Shown here: positions 41,145 to 48,041 of the stretch, piece after piece
Numbering within the stretch: the stretch's first letter is position 1
Layout of the letters: each line of letters starts with the position of its first letter
Assembly (NCBI RefSeq): GCF_014191425.1
Contig: NZ_JACHWP010000010.1
Location: 1 to 49,458, forward strand
Direction of reading: 5' to 3'
DNA: 49,458 nt
Origin: Helcobacillus massiliensis
GTDB lineage: Bacteria; Actinomycetota; Actinomycetes; Actinomycetales; Dermabacteraceae
Position numbers and translations under genes: made by a program
Notes under the pieces: generated by a model
Database searches by the model: none
The model's input: only the letters and a program-made list of their open reading frames with translations
Told to the model about the DNA's origin: nothing

Positions 41145-41212
41145 AAAAACCGACCGGAAATCGACTCTGCGGCGCTCTAGAAGTCGTCAACAGCGTTTTC
41201 CGGTCGGTTTTT
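41145..41212 (-). terminator. Perfect 16-bp inverted repeat, likely terminator of the DAACS gene
   Basis: Arms AAAAACCGACCGGAAA (41145-41160) and TTTCCGGTCGGTTTTT (41197-41212) are perfectly complementary, with a 36-nt loop that contains another 5-bp stem (CGACT / AGTCG). Read leftward, it ends with a T-run, as a Rho-independent terminator of the DAACS symporter gene should; it could work in both directions. It is rare in this window to see such a T-tract. Confidence 0.6.
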
Positions 41213-41230
41213 GTTCAGCTGGGCCGACAT

Positions 41231-41302
41231 GGACCCGAGACTGGCCCGGCGCGGAGGCCGGACCCGGCGGCCCGGCGCGGACCTGAGGCTGGCCCGGCGC
41301 GG
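41231..41302. repeat. Imperfect direct repeat, 24-nt units
   Basis: Two near-identical 24-nt units at 41231-41254 and 41279-41302 (GGACC, then GAG, then CTGGCCCGGCGCGG with two differences), spaced 24 nt apart, in the gene-free stretch between the hairpin and the DAACS stop. No role assigned. Confidence 0.5.
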
Positions 41303-41330
41303 GTCCCCGCGGACCCGCCGCCGCGGCGCC

Positions 41331-42740
41331 TCAGCCGGCGACGGCGGTGTTCTCCCGCGACCGGTACGCGGCCTCGTCGAGGATGCCTTCGCGCTTGGAC
41401 ACCACGGCCGGCACGAGCGCCTGCCCCGTGACGTTGAGGGCGGTGCGGCCCATGTCGACGATCGGGTCCACGGCCATGAGCAGGCCCACGCCGGCGAGCG
41501 GAAGGCCCAGGGTGGACAGGGTCAGGGTCAGCATCACCACGGCACCGGTCATGCCCGCAGTGGCGGCCGATCCGAGGACGGACACGAACGCGATCAGCAG
41601 GTAGTCAGTGACGCCCAGCGGCACCTGGAAGAAGTTCGCCACGAAGATGGCGGCCAGGGCGGGGTACACGGCGGCGCAGCCGTCCATCTTCGAGACGGAG
41701 CCGAACGGCACCGCGAACGAGGCGTAGTGGGCGGGGACACCGAGGTTCTTCTCGGTGACGGCCTTGGTGACGGGCATGGTGCCCAGCGAGCTGCGGGACA
41801 CGAAGCCAAGCTGGGTGGCGGGCCACACGCCGCGGTAGAAGTCCATGACGCCGAGGCCGTTGGCCTTCAGCACCAGCGGGTACACGACGACCGCGACGAT
41901 GGCGAGTCCGATGTAGAGGGCGAGCACGAAGGAGCCGAGCGCGCCGATCGTGGACCAGCCGTAGTCGACCACGGCGTAGCCGATGAGGCCGATAGTGCCG
42001 ATGGGGGCGAGTCGGATGACCCACCAGAGGACCTTCTGCACCACTTCCAGGGCGGCGCGGACGAACGCGAGGAACGGTTCGGCCTTCTCACCGATGGACA
42101 GGGTGGCGATGCCGACGGCGATGGAGATGACGAGGATCTGCAGGGCGTTGAATGTGAGCTTCACGCCGTCGTCGGATGCGGAGGCGGTGAGGCCGATGAA
42201 GTTGGAGGGGACGAGCCCGGTGAGGAAGTCGAGCCAGGTGCCGGACTTGTCGGGCGCCTGGGCGGCGTCCGCGCTGAGGCCGGTGTTGGAGCCGAGGTTC
42301 ATTACCGTGCCGACTGCCATGCCGACGCCCACGGAGATGAGGGCGGTGATGCCGAACCACAGGAGGGTCTTCCAGGCGAGGCGGGCGGCGCCGGTGACCT
42401 CGCGGAGGTTCGCGATGGAGGCGACGACGGCGAGGAAGATCAGCGGCGGGACCAGGGCCTTCAGCAGGGTGATGAAGGTGGTGCCGATGGTGTCGAGGGT
42501 GACGGTGAGCCAGTTGGGGACGGGGTCGGCGTCACCGGTGGCGGGGGCGGCGGGGCCCATCTGGGCGGCGATGAAGCCGAGGATCACGCCGAGGATGAGG
42601 CCGGCGATGACCTGGTAGCCGAAGGGGATGCCGGCGACGGCGTCGAAGGCGCGGCGGACGGGGCCGGGGCGGCCCGACGGGTTCTGGGGGCCTCCGGGCG
42701 CGGGGGCGCTCTCGGTGCGGGGATCGGTGCTGGTGCTCAT
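41331..42740 (-). CDS. Dicarboxylate/amino acid:cation symporter (DAACS/SLC1)
   Basis: A 469-residue membrane protein. 'FGYQVIAGLILGVILGFIAAQ', 'LLKALVPPLIFLAVVASIANL', 'SRSSLGTMPVTKAV' (serine-rich hairpin loop), 'FGSVSKMDGCAAVYPALAAIFVANFF' and 'GLLMAVDPIVDMGRTALNVTGQALV' (D/R substrate motif) are the family marks. It imports glutamate, aspartate, serine/threonine or dicarboxylates with Na+ or H+. The start is taken at 42740, 7 nt after TACAGT, not at the longer frame's ATG at 42761, which would lie upstream of that promoter. A strong hairpin follows the stop. Confidence 0.9.
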   Translation of the reverse strand: MSTSTDPRTESAPAPGGPQNPSGRPGPVRRAFDAVAGIPFGYQVIAGLILGVILGFIAAQMGPAAPATGDADPVPNWLTVTLDTIGTTFITLLKALVPPLIFLAVVASIANLREVTGAARLAWKTLLWFGITALISVGVGMAVGTVMNLGSNTGLSADAAQAPDKSGTWLDFLTGLVPSNFIGLTASASDDGVKLTFNALQILVISIAVGIATLSIGEKAEPFLAFVRAALEVVQKVLWWVIRLAPIGTIGLIGYAVVDYGWSTIGALGSFVLALYIGLAIVAVVVYPLVLKANGLGVMDFYRGVWPATQLGFVSRSSLGTMPVTKAVTEKNLGVPAHYASFAVPFGSVSKMDGCAAVYPALAAIFVANFFQVPLGVTDYLLIAFVSVLGSAATAGMTGAVVMLTLTLSTLGLPLAGVGLLMAVDPIVDMGRTALNVTGQALVPAVVSKREGILDEAAYRSRENTAVAG

Positions 42741-42747
42741 GGCACCC

Positions 42748-42753
42748 ACTGTA
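42748..42753 (-). promoter_or_regulatory. Leaderless -10 box of the DAACS gene
   Basis: TACAGT on the minus strand, 7 nt before the ATG at 42740. Confidence 0.45.
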
Positions 42754-42808
42754 GGCGCCACCGCCCCACCGCGCGATAACTACAGCTTATGTGTGACGAA
42801 TCAGGCGC

Positions 42809-42901
42809 TTATGCCAGGATCTCGAACCCCTTCTCCTCCAGCAGCGTCGCCCCGAGCCCCAGCATGACCAGACCCGCCATGACGGAGGTGACGCGGGTCA
42901 G
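42809..42901 (-). pseudogene. Possible remnant of a LysE/RhtB-type exporter C-terminus
   Basis: On the minus strand, a 30-codon frame reads 'LTRVTSVMAGLVMLGLGATLL' and ends at TAA. The pattern resembles the last helix of LysE-type amino-acid exporters, but no start or upstream part is present. The fragment is short and the call tentative. Confidence 0.25.
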
Positions 42902-42951
42902 GCGAGGCCGGGGAGGCCGACGGATCCCACCCGTCGCACATGCGATCTGCC

Positions 42952-42957
42952 TAGGCT
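42952..42957 (+). promoter_or_regulatory. Leaderless -10 box of the yccF-like gene
   Basis: TAGGCT, 6 nt before the ATG at 42964. Confidence 0.45.
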
Positions 42958-42963
42958 CAGTCC

Positions 42964-43383
42964 ATGGGACTCATTCGCTTCATCCTCAACCTGATCTGGC
43001 TCGTCACCGCTGGCGTGCCCCTGTTCATCGCCTACATCGTGTTCGGTGTCCTCGCGTGCCTGCCGATCGTGCCGATCCCGTTCGGCGTGGCGTCGTTCCG
43101 CCTCGCCGGCTTCGTGCTGTGGCCGTTCGGCCGCGAGGCCGTGGACACCGGGCACGCGTCGGCCCTGAGCGGGCTCGGCAACATCGTCTGGTTCCTGGTG
43201 GCGGGTCTGTGGCTCGCGATCGCGCACGTCACCACGGCGCTGGCGCAGGCCGTCACCATCATCGGCCTGCCGTTGGCGTGGGCGAACATCAAGCTGATCC
43301 CGGTGACGTGCTTCCCGTTCGGGAAGACCGTGGTCAGCACCTCTGACTCCCGCGCCGCGATGCTGCCGACCGTCCGCCGCTGA
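42964..43383 (+). CDS. YccF domain membrane protein (DUF307)
   Basis: A 139-residue protein with two YccF repeats: 'FILNLIWLVTAGVPLFIAYIVFGVLACLPIVPIPFGVASFRLAGFVLWPFGR' and 'GLGNIVWFLVAGLWLAIAHVTTALAQAVTIIGLPLAWANIKLIPVTCFPFGK'. The 'PFG' endings are typical. Inner-membrane location; function unproved. It is leaderless (TAGGCT at 6 nt). Converges on the MerR-family gene. The length is normal for the family. Confidence 0.92.
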   Translation: MGLIRFILNLIWLVTAGVPLFIAYIVFGVLACLPIVPIPFGVASFRLAGFVLWPFGREAVDTGHASALSGLGNIVWFLVAGLWLAIAHVTTALAQAVTIIGLPLAWANIKLIPVTCFPFGKTVVSTSDSRAAMLPTVRR

Positions 43384-43498
43384 CGGTGCGCAGCTCCGCC
43401 TCCCCGGGGCGTGACGGGGCCCGGGCACTGGCTCGGACTGGGCTGCGCCGGGCCCCACAGGTATGCCGTTCTGCTGAAGTTCGGTCAGCTCTGTCCGT

Positions 43499-44257
43499 TC
43501 ACTCCCACTGGACGGCCGACAGGTCCACCCCGTGCGCCTGCGCATTCGCTTCGTCGCTGCCCGGCTCCACGCCGCGCGCGAGCGCGTCCGCGAGGTCGGC
43601 TTCGAGCTGGTCGGTGCCGGCCTTCGCGGCGGTCCAGTCATCCGCGGTCATGGCGTCGGCACGCTTCTGCGAGACGGCCCAGTCATCCGTGCCGCCCCAT
43701 CGGTCCTCCGCTTCAGCTGCGTAGACGGGAAACTGGGCGTCGCCGAGGATCTGGGCGCGCTGCTCAACACTCAGCGGTGACCGGTCCCCCCGTCTGGTGG
43801 CCGACGCGGCGTCTCCTGCCGCGTCGGCGCCGGTCGGGTCGCCGCCGGTGCGGGTGTTCGTGGTCTTGTCAGTGGTCATGGCGTCCTCCATCAGGGCGTC
43901 GAGTGCGGCGACCATCCCTTCCAGCTGCTGCAGCCTGTTCTCCAGCAGCCGGCGCTGTTCGCGCAGGTGGTCGATGGCGCGAGTGCTCGGCTCCGCGATC
44001 ACCTCGGCGATCCGCTTCAGCGGCATGCCGGTGGCGCGGTAGATCAGCACCTGCTGGATCCGTTCGCAGTCCTCCGGGGAGAACTGCCGGTACCCGGACC
44101 AGGTGCGGCCGCTCGGAGAGATCAGCCCGATCTCCTCCCAGTGATGCAGGGTCCGCACCGTCACCCGGAAGAGGTCGGCGACCTCCCCCACGGAGCGGTC
44201 GCGAGCCGGCTGATCCACGCCGAGCCGCTGCTGATCTGTGTCGTCATCTCGTGCCAT
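43499..44257 (-). CDS. MerR-family regulator, TipA-like, with a shortened ligand domain
   Basis: A 252-residue regulator. Residues 20-90 form a MerR winged helix: 'RSVGEVADLFRVTVRTLHHWEEIGLISPSGRTWSGYRQFSPEDCERIQQVLIYR', then a dimerisation coiled coil. 'AEDRWGGTDDWAVSQKRADAMTADDWTAAKAGTDQLEADLADALARG' is the first half of a TipAS drug-binding domain, but the frame stops soon after, lacking the second half that normally completes the pocket. No continuation was found downstream in any frame. ATG 44257 is used; GTG 44278 overlaps the stop of the upstream BASS remnant and is possible. Ligand binding may be lost. Confidence 0.8.
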   Translation of the reverse strand: MARDDDTDQQRLGVDQPARDRSVGEVADLFRVTVRTLHHWEEIGLISPSGRTWSGYRQFSPEDCERIQQVLIYRATGMPLKRIAEVIAEPSTRAIDHLREQRRLLENRLQQLEGMVAALDALMEDAMTTDKTTNTRTGGDPTGADAAGDAASATRRGDRSPLSVEQRAQILGDAQFPVYAAEAEDRWGGTDDWAVSQKRADAMTADDWTAAKAGTDQLEADLADALARGVEPGSDEANAQAHGVDLSAVQWE

Positions 44258-44274
44258 GGCTCCACCGTTCCGCC

Positions 44275-44603
44275 TCACGCCGCGTCAGGGTCAAGCGCAC
44301 TGTCAGAACTGCGCTCGAGCACCGGCCGCCGCTCGGTTACAGGCCTGCGCTCCAGCACCGCCACCATCACCACCATGACGACCAGCTCCACCAGGGTCTG
44401 CGTCAGCACCGCCACCGGCGCGAGAGCGAACGCCGGCGGCAGCGCCAGTGCGAGCGGCAGCACCACCAGCGAGTTCCGGGTGGCACCGGAGAAGACCAGG
44501 GCCCGTCGGCCCGCCCCATCCAACCGGACCGCCCGACCTGCCGCCACACCCACACTCACCATGACCAGCGCAAACACTGCATAGATCGGGATGAGGACCG
44601 CCA
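44275..44603 (-). pseudogene. Truncated arsenite-type BASS transporter (C-terminal third only)
   Basis: About 110 codons remain: 'AVLIPIYAVFALVMVSVGVAAGRAV', 'ALVFSGATRNSLVVLPLALALPP' (the conserved TRNS-VVLPLALALP text) and 'VLTQTLVELVVMVVMVAVLERR'. This is the C-terminal end of an arsenic-resistance/bile-acid-sodium-symporter protein, normally about 320 residues. At about 44600 the frame runs into relaxase sequence, so the first two thirds are gone. There is no start codon of its own that would give a functional carrier. It overlaps the MerR gene by 4 nt or less at its 3' end, as an old operon. Confidence 0.75.
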
Positions 44604-45557
44604 GGCGGCCCCGGAGGCAAGATCCTCGATCTGCTCCAGCCCGAGATCGTCCGCACGCAGCCGCGCCTCGGCCGCACCCCGGTCGAGTAGATGCTGCGCC
44701 CAAGTCGTGGCATCCTCGCCGAGCACCACCTCGGCCCGCTCCCGCCAATCGGCGGTCAGCTTTGCCTGCGAGTGCAGTTCTTTCTCAGGCCGCGTCTCCA
44801 AGGTCGCCTGCTGCCGCAACTTCGCAATCGTCGCGGGTGAGGGCTGCCGTCCGTGCTCGCCCTGCACCTTGTTCGACACCACGACGTGCGTATGCAGTTG
44901 CGGATCCGCTGCCCGCGAGTCGTAATGGTCAAACGCGGTCGCGATCACTCCCACGACCGGCATCTGCGCAATACCACCCCGGCCAACCCGTGTCACGGCG
45001 ACGCGATCTTCCAGCAATGCGATCGTGTCGCGCATCGCGGCGTGATGCGCCTGTGCAATCAGCGTTTGCGTGCCCGCGTCGGCCACGCCCCAGATCGCGC
45101 TGACCGACTTGGGTGGTGAGAACGTGAGGTCGAACCCTGCAACGGCGGTGCGCGGCTTCTTCGCAACCTCTTCCTCGCGGATGCGCTGCACCGCCTCTGC
45201 CCGCGCTTCGCCCCGCAATCCGGGATCGAGGCGCGCAACACGGGCCGCAATCCGCTCGCGCGGCGGCTGCAGCGAGGGGAACCTCTTGCCGAGCTTCGCG
45301 CCGGTGACCGGGTGAATGCCCTCGCCCAGCAGTCGGGCCAGGTGATCCTCGGTCACCGTGTCGCCCTCCGCCAACGCGCGGGTGAGCCCGTCGTCGAGAC
45401 TCAGCAGTCCGGTACCGACCCACGTTCCGGGCGGGCTCCCGGTCTCGGTCTAATACCGGGTCAGCGGGCTGCTCATCACCCGGTCGCCGTCACCAACGAC
45501 GACCGATTTCAACAGGTACTCGTACCCCTTGCCGGACGACATGACCCGGATCGTCAT
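44604..45557 (-). pseudogene. MobF (TrwC-type) relaxase, nonsense-mutated and truncated
   Basis: N-terminal relaxase domain of an actinobacterial MobF protein. It begins at ATG 45557 (MTIRVMSSGKGYEYLL) and runs to 'SSPLTRY', where a TAG codon (45450-45452) replaces what is normally the second tyrosine of the catalytic pair. After it the frame continues 'TETGSPPGTWVGTGLLSL', 'FDLTFSPPKSVSAIWGVAD' and the three-His metal site 'DPQLHTHVVVSNKVQ'. The sequence stops at about 44604, joined to a transporter fragment, so helicase and C-terminal parts are missing. Both lesions make it non-functional. Family full length is about 900-1200 residues. Confidence 0.85.
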
Positions 45558-45570
45558 CACCACGACGGCC

Positions 45571-45607
45571 CCTCCCCGAGACCGTCACGGGAGGGGCGAT
45601 CTCGGGG
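45571..45607. other. Inverted repeats upstream of the relaxase, possible oriT remnant
   Basis: CCCCGAGA (45574-45581) pairs perfectly with TCTCGGGG (45600-45607); a competing CCCCTC / GAGGGG pair overlaps it. They lie 14 nt upstream of the relaxase start, where MobF nic regions are often found. No nic consensus was recognised. The rest of 45608-45750 shows no gene. Confidence 0.3.
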
Positions 45608-45759
45608 GTCAGGTGCGCGCGCAGGGCGCGGCCCGCACTCTTAGTGCCAGACGTGTGGGGAAATAGCGGGCTCTCGGGCCAGTCACGGCTGCCAAGGCCT
45701 GAGGTGAATGATTCGCCGAAGCAGACCTAAAGTTCGGCGCATCGTATTGTGATGTTTGG

Positions 45760-45765
45760 TACTCT
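45760..45765 (+). promoter_or_regulatory. Leaderless -10 box of the first DtxR-family gene
   Basis: TACTCT, 6 nt before the GTG start at 45772. I saw no clear DtxR/MntR palindrome next to it. Confidence 0.45.
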
Positions 45766-45771
45766 CATCGC

Positions 45772-46449
45772 GTGACGGTTTCAGTTCTTTCAGCGAGTAG
45801 TCAGAACTACCTCAAGGCGGTGTGGAGCCTTGGGGAGTGGTCTGACGAGCCAGTAACAGCGTCGACCGTAGCTGCGAGGACGGGGGTGAAGCTGTCGACG
45901 GCATCGGATGCGATCAGGAAGCTGACCGATCAGGGCTTGCTGGAGCACACCCCGTATGGCGCGGTGACGTTGACCGAGGCAGGGCGGACGCACGCGGTGG
46001 CGATGGTGCGTCGACACCGACTGATCGAGGCGTTCCTGGTGGAGGTGCTTGGGTACCGATGGGATCAAGTGCACGATGAGGCGGAGACGCTGGAGCACGC
46101 GGTCTCGGACTTCATGATCGACCGGATCGATGAACATCTCGGGCATCCTGACCGCGACCCTCATGGCGATCCGATCCCCGGCGCGGACGGCACTGTCTCC
46201 AGGCCCGATGCGGTGTTGTTAACGGGGCTGGACGCAGGGCGGCAGGTTCGTGTCGAGCGGATCTCGGACAAGGACTCGCAGCTGCTGCAGTTCTTCGCGG
46301 ATCACGGTATCGGGTACGGGACTGTGCTGGAGACTCGGGCTGCCGCCCCCTATTCGGACACCATCGAGGTGGTGACCGAGGAGGGCGGGAGACCGTTGCC
46401 GTTGGGCCGGTCGGCTACCGACGCGGTATGGGTGACGCCGGTCTCGTAG
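45772..46449 (+). CDS. DtxR/MntR-family metal-dependent regulator (first copy)
   Basis: A 225-residue regulator. Residues 8-75 are the winged helix ('QNYLKAVWSL', 'VAARTGVKLSTASDAIRKLTDQGLLEHTPYGAVTLTEAGR'), residues 76-140 the metal-binding dimerisation domain ('RRHRLIEAFLVEVLGYRWDQVHDEAETLEHAVSDFMIDRIDEHLGHP', with the usual His/Glu/His ligands), and the C-terminus a FeoA/SH3-like domain ('ISDKDSQLLQFFADHGIG'). It senses Mn2+ or Fe2+ and represses uptake genes. It is convergent with the second DtxR-family gene (3 nt between stops). The start is GTG, leaderless. Confidence 0.9.
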   Translation: MTVSVLSASSQNYLKAVWSLGEWSDEPVTASTVAARTGVKLSTASDAIRKLTDQGLLEHTPYGAVTLTEAGRTHAVAMVRRHRLIEAFLVEVLGYRWDQVHDEAETLEHAVSDFMIDRIDEHLGHPDRDPHGDPIPGADGTVSRPDAVLLTGLDAGRQVRVERISDKDSQLLQFFADHGIGYGTVLETRAAAPYSDTIEVVTEEGGRPLPLGRSATDAVWVTPVS

Positions 46450-46452
46450 CCG

Positions 46453-47127
46453 TCAGCGCGTGCGCGTTGGAGGTGTGGCAATCGCCGCGGTGTGTTCGGC
46501 GCTGCCCAGTCCGATGCTCGCCGGACCACATGGTGTGGTCAGGGTAATGACGCCGATGGCTTGGTCGAGGCCGCTGATCTGCACCACTGCGTGAGGGATG
46601 AGTCCGAGCTTATGGAACCGTTCGAGGATGCTGGTATCGCGGTCATCGACGCGAGTCACCCGGACGGTCATTGGCGCGGCGAAGCTGCTGAGTGGACGGT
46701 CATTGATCCTCGTGATGTTCCCCTGCTCGTCCGGGATGGGGTGCCCATACGGGTCTGCGCCCGGCGCTCCCGCGGTGAGGTGCATCCGTTCGGCCAGCTC
46801 GTCGTTGAGAGCAGGGCTGAGAGTTGCGGCTTCCTCGCCGATGTTCGGCCACGGCCAGGAGAGCACTTTGTGGAGGAACGCGCGGGCAATGCGCTCCTGA
46901 CGGATCGCGACGACCGCAACCCTGCGTCCAGGACGGGTGAGGGTGATGGGGCCGTAGCGCTCGTGGGTTATCAGACCTGTCGAGGTGAGGGATTGGACGG
47001 CTTGGGAGACGGTCGCTGGTGACTTGCGGAGGTGTTCCGTGAGTGTGGTGACGCCCACGCGGGCCAGTCCGCGTTCTTCCAGGCGCCAGATCGTCTTGAG
47101 GTACTGCGTCGCCGTCGTCTCACGCAT
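46453..47127 (-). CDS. DtxR/MntR-family metal-dependent regulator (second copy)
   Basis: A 224-residue paralogue of the neighbouring regulator. 'ATQYLKTIWRLEERGLARVGVTTLTEHLRKSPATVSQAVQSLTSTGLITHERYGPITLT' is the winged helix; 'IRQERIARAFLHKVLSWPWPNIGEEAATLSPALNDELAERM' replaces several usual metal ligands (RQ for RH, and E for H), so its metal response may differ. A FeoA-like C-terminus follows ('VDDRDTSILERFHKLGLIP'). ATG 47127 follows GGAGGGAA. It is last gene of the ABC importer operon, 26 nt after the permease, so it probably controls that operon. Confidence 0.88.
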   Translation of the reverse strand: MRETTATQYLKTIWRLEERGLARVGVTTLTEHLRKSPATVSQAVQSLTSTGLITHERYGPITLTRPGRRVAVVAIRQERIARAFLHKVLSWPWPNIGEEAATLSPALNDELAERMHLTAGAPGADPYGHPIPDEQGNITRINDRPLSSFAAPMTVRVTRVDDRDTSILERFHKLGLIPHAVVQISGLDQAIGVITLTTPCGPASIGLGSAEHTAAIATPPTRTR

Positions 47128-47153
47128 GCGCTTCCCTCCCGCCCCGGCCCCGG

Positions 47154-48041
47154 TCAGGCGGGTGCTACCACCCGGGGGCGTCGCCTCTCCCGTTGCCGCG
47201 CACGCTGCGCCAGCCGGGTGGCGGCGAGCACGATCACGAAGACGAGCCCGTAGAACACGGCCATCCCGGCGCTGGTGGCGGCATTGAACACATAGGCGAT
47301 CCAGAACCCCGCGAGAGCACCCGCGACGGCGATGACAGCGGTGAGGGCGATCATGACCGGCAGGGACCGGCTGAGCAGGTACGCAGTGGCAGGCGGGACG
47401 ATCATGAGCGCGATGACGAGGATCGCCCCCGCGGCGTTGAACGCTGCGGTGACGGTGAGCGAGACCAGGAACATGAACGCGGTGTTCACCAAGCCGGTGC
47501 GAATGCCGAGGCTGGTGGCGAACTGCGCGTCGAAGGTGGTGACCTTGAGCTTGGAGTAGAACGCGCCGAGGAACACGATGTTCAGGGCGAGCACGCCCAG
47601 CATCACATACAGATAGGACGGGCCCCACGAGGTGCCGCCGATAATGAGCTGCTCCCACGCGGCGAGGTTGAGGTCTCCGACGAGCACGGCGTGAGTGTCG
47701 AGGTGGACGTTGGCGAAGTTCAGACTGACGAGGATCACGCCGGCACTGAACAGGGCGGGGAAGATGAGCCCCTGTGGGGCGTCTCCGGTGAGCAGACCCG
47801 TGCGGGTGAGCCATTCACTGCCGAGCATGACGATGAGGCCGGCGAGTGCAGCTCCGATGATGAGGAGAGGCGAGTCGAGGTTGTGGGTGAAAAAGTAACC
47901 GACGACGATCCCGGGAAGCACCGCGTGGCTGATCGCGTCGACCAGCATCGAGTTCTTCCGCAGCACCACGAAAGTGCCCGGCAGTGCGCAGGCCAGGGCC
48001 GTGACGACGGCGAGGAGGGTCGTGCCGACGACGAAGCTCAT
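47154..48041 (-). CDS. Manganese/zinc-type ABC importer permease (second)
   Basis: A 295-residue ABC-3 family permease with about eight helices. 'LACALPGTFVVLRKNSMLVDAISHAVLPGIVVGYFF' and 'AAGAILVIALMIVPPATAYLLSRSL' are typical of ZnuB/MntB/SitC-SitD proteins. The ATG at 48041 overlaps the upstream permease stop (ATGA). Two unlike permeases in one operon suggests a heterodimeric pore, as in SitCD or MtsCD-like systems. It likely imports Mn2+, Zn2+ or Fe2+; DtxR regulators nearby favour Mn or Fe. The C-terminus is Arg-rich (RARQRERRRPRVV). Confidence 0.9.
   Translation of the reverse strand: MSFVVGTTLLAVVTALACALPGTFVVLRKNSMLVDAISHAVLPGIVVGYFFTHNLDSPLLIIGAALAGLIVMLGSEWLTRTGLLTGDAPQGLIFPALFSAGVILVSLNFANVHLDTHAVLVGDLNLAAWEQLIIGGTSWGPSYLYVMLGVLALNIVFLGAFYSKLKVTTFDAQFATSLGIRTGLVNTAFMFLVSLTVTAAFNAAGAILVIALMIVPPATAYLLSRSLPVMIALTAVIAVAGALAGFWIAYVFNAATSAGMAVFYGLVFVIVLAATRLAQRARQRERRRPRVVAPA

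Noticed and set aside
483-44510. Octamer as Chi or KOPS site
   Set aside because: Those signals are strand-biased; here I counted the same number on both strands. A Chi role for the local AddAB-like enzyme is not excluded if the replication origin or terminus is within the window, but nothing suggests this.
44556-44603. Last codons of the relaxase frame as true relaxase C-terminus
   Set aside because: After about 44604 the translation loses similarity, while another frame becomes the transporter; the frame just runs on by chance.
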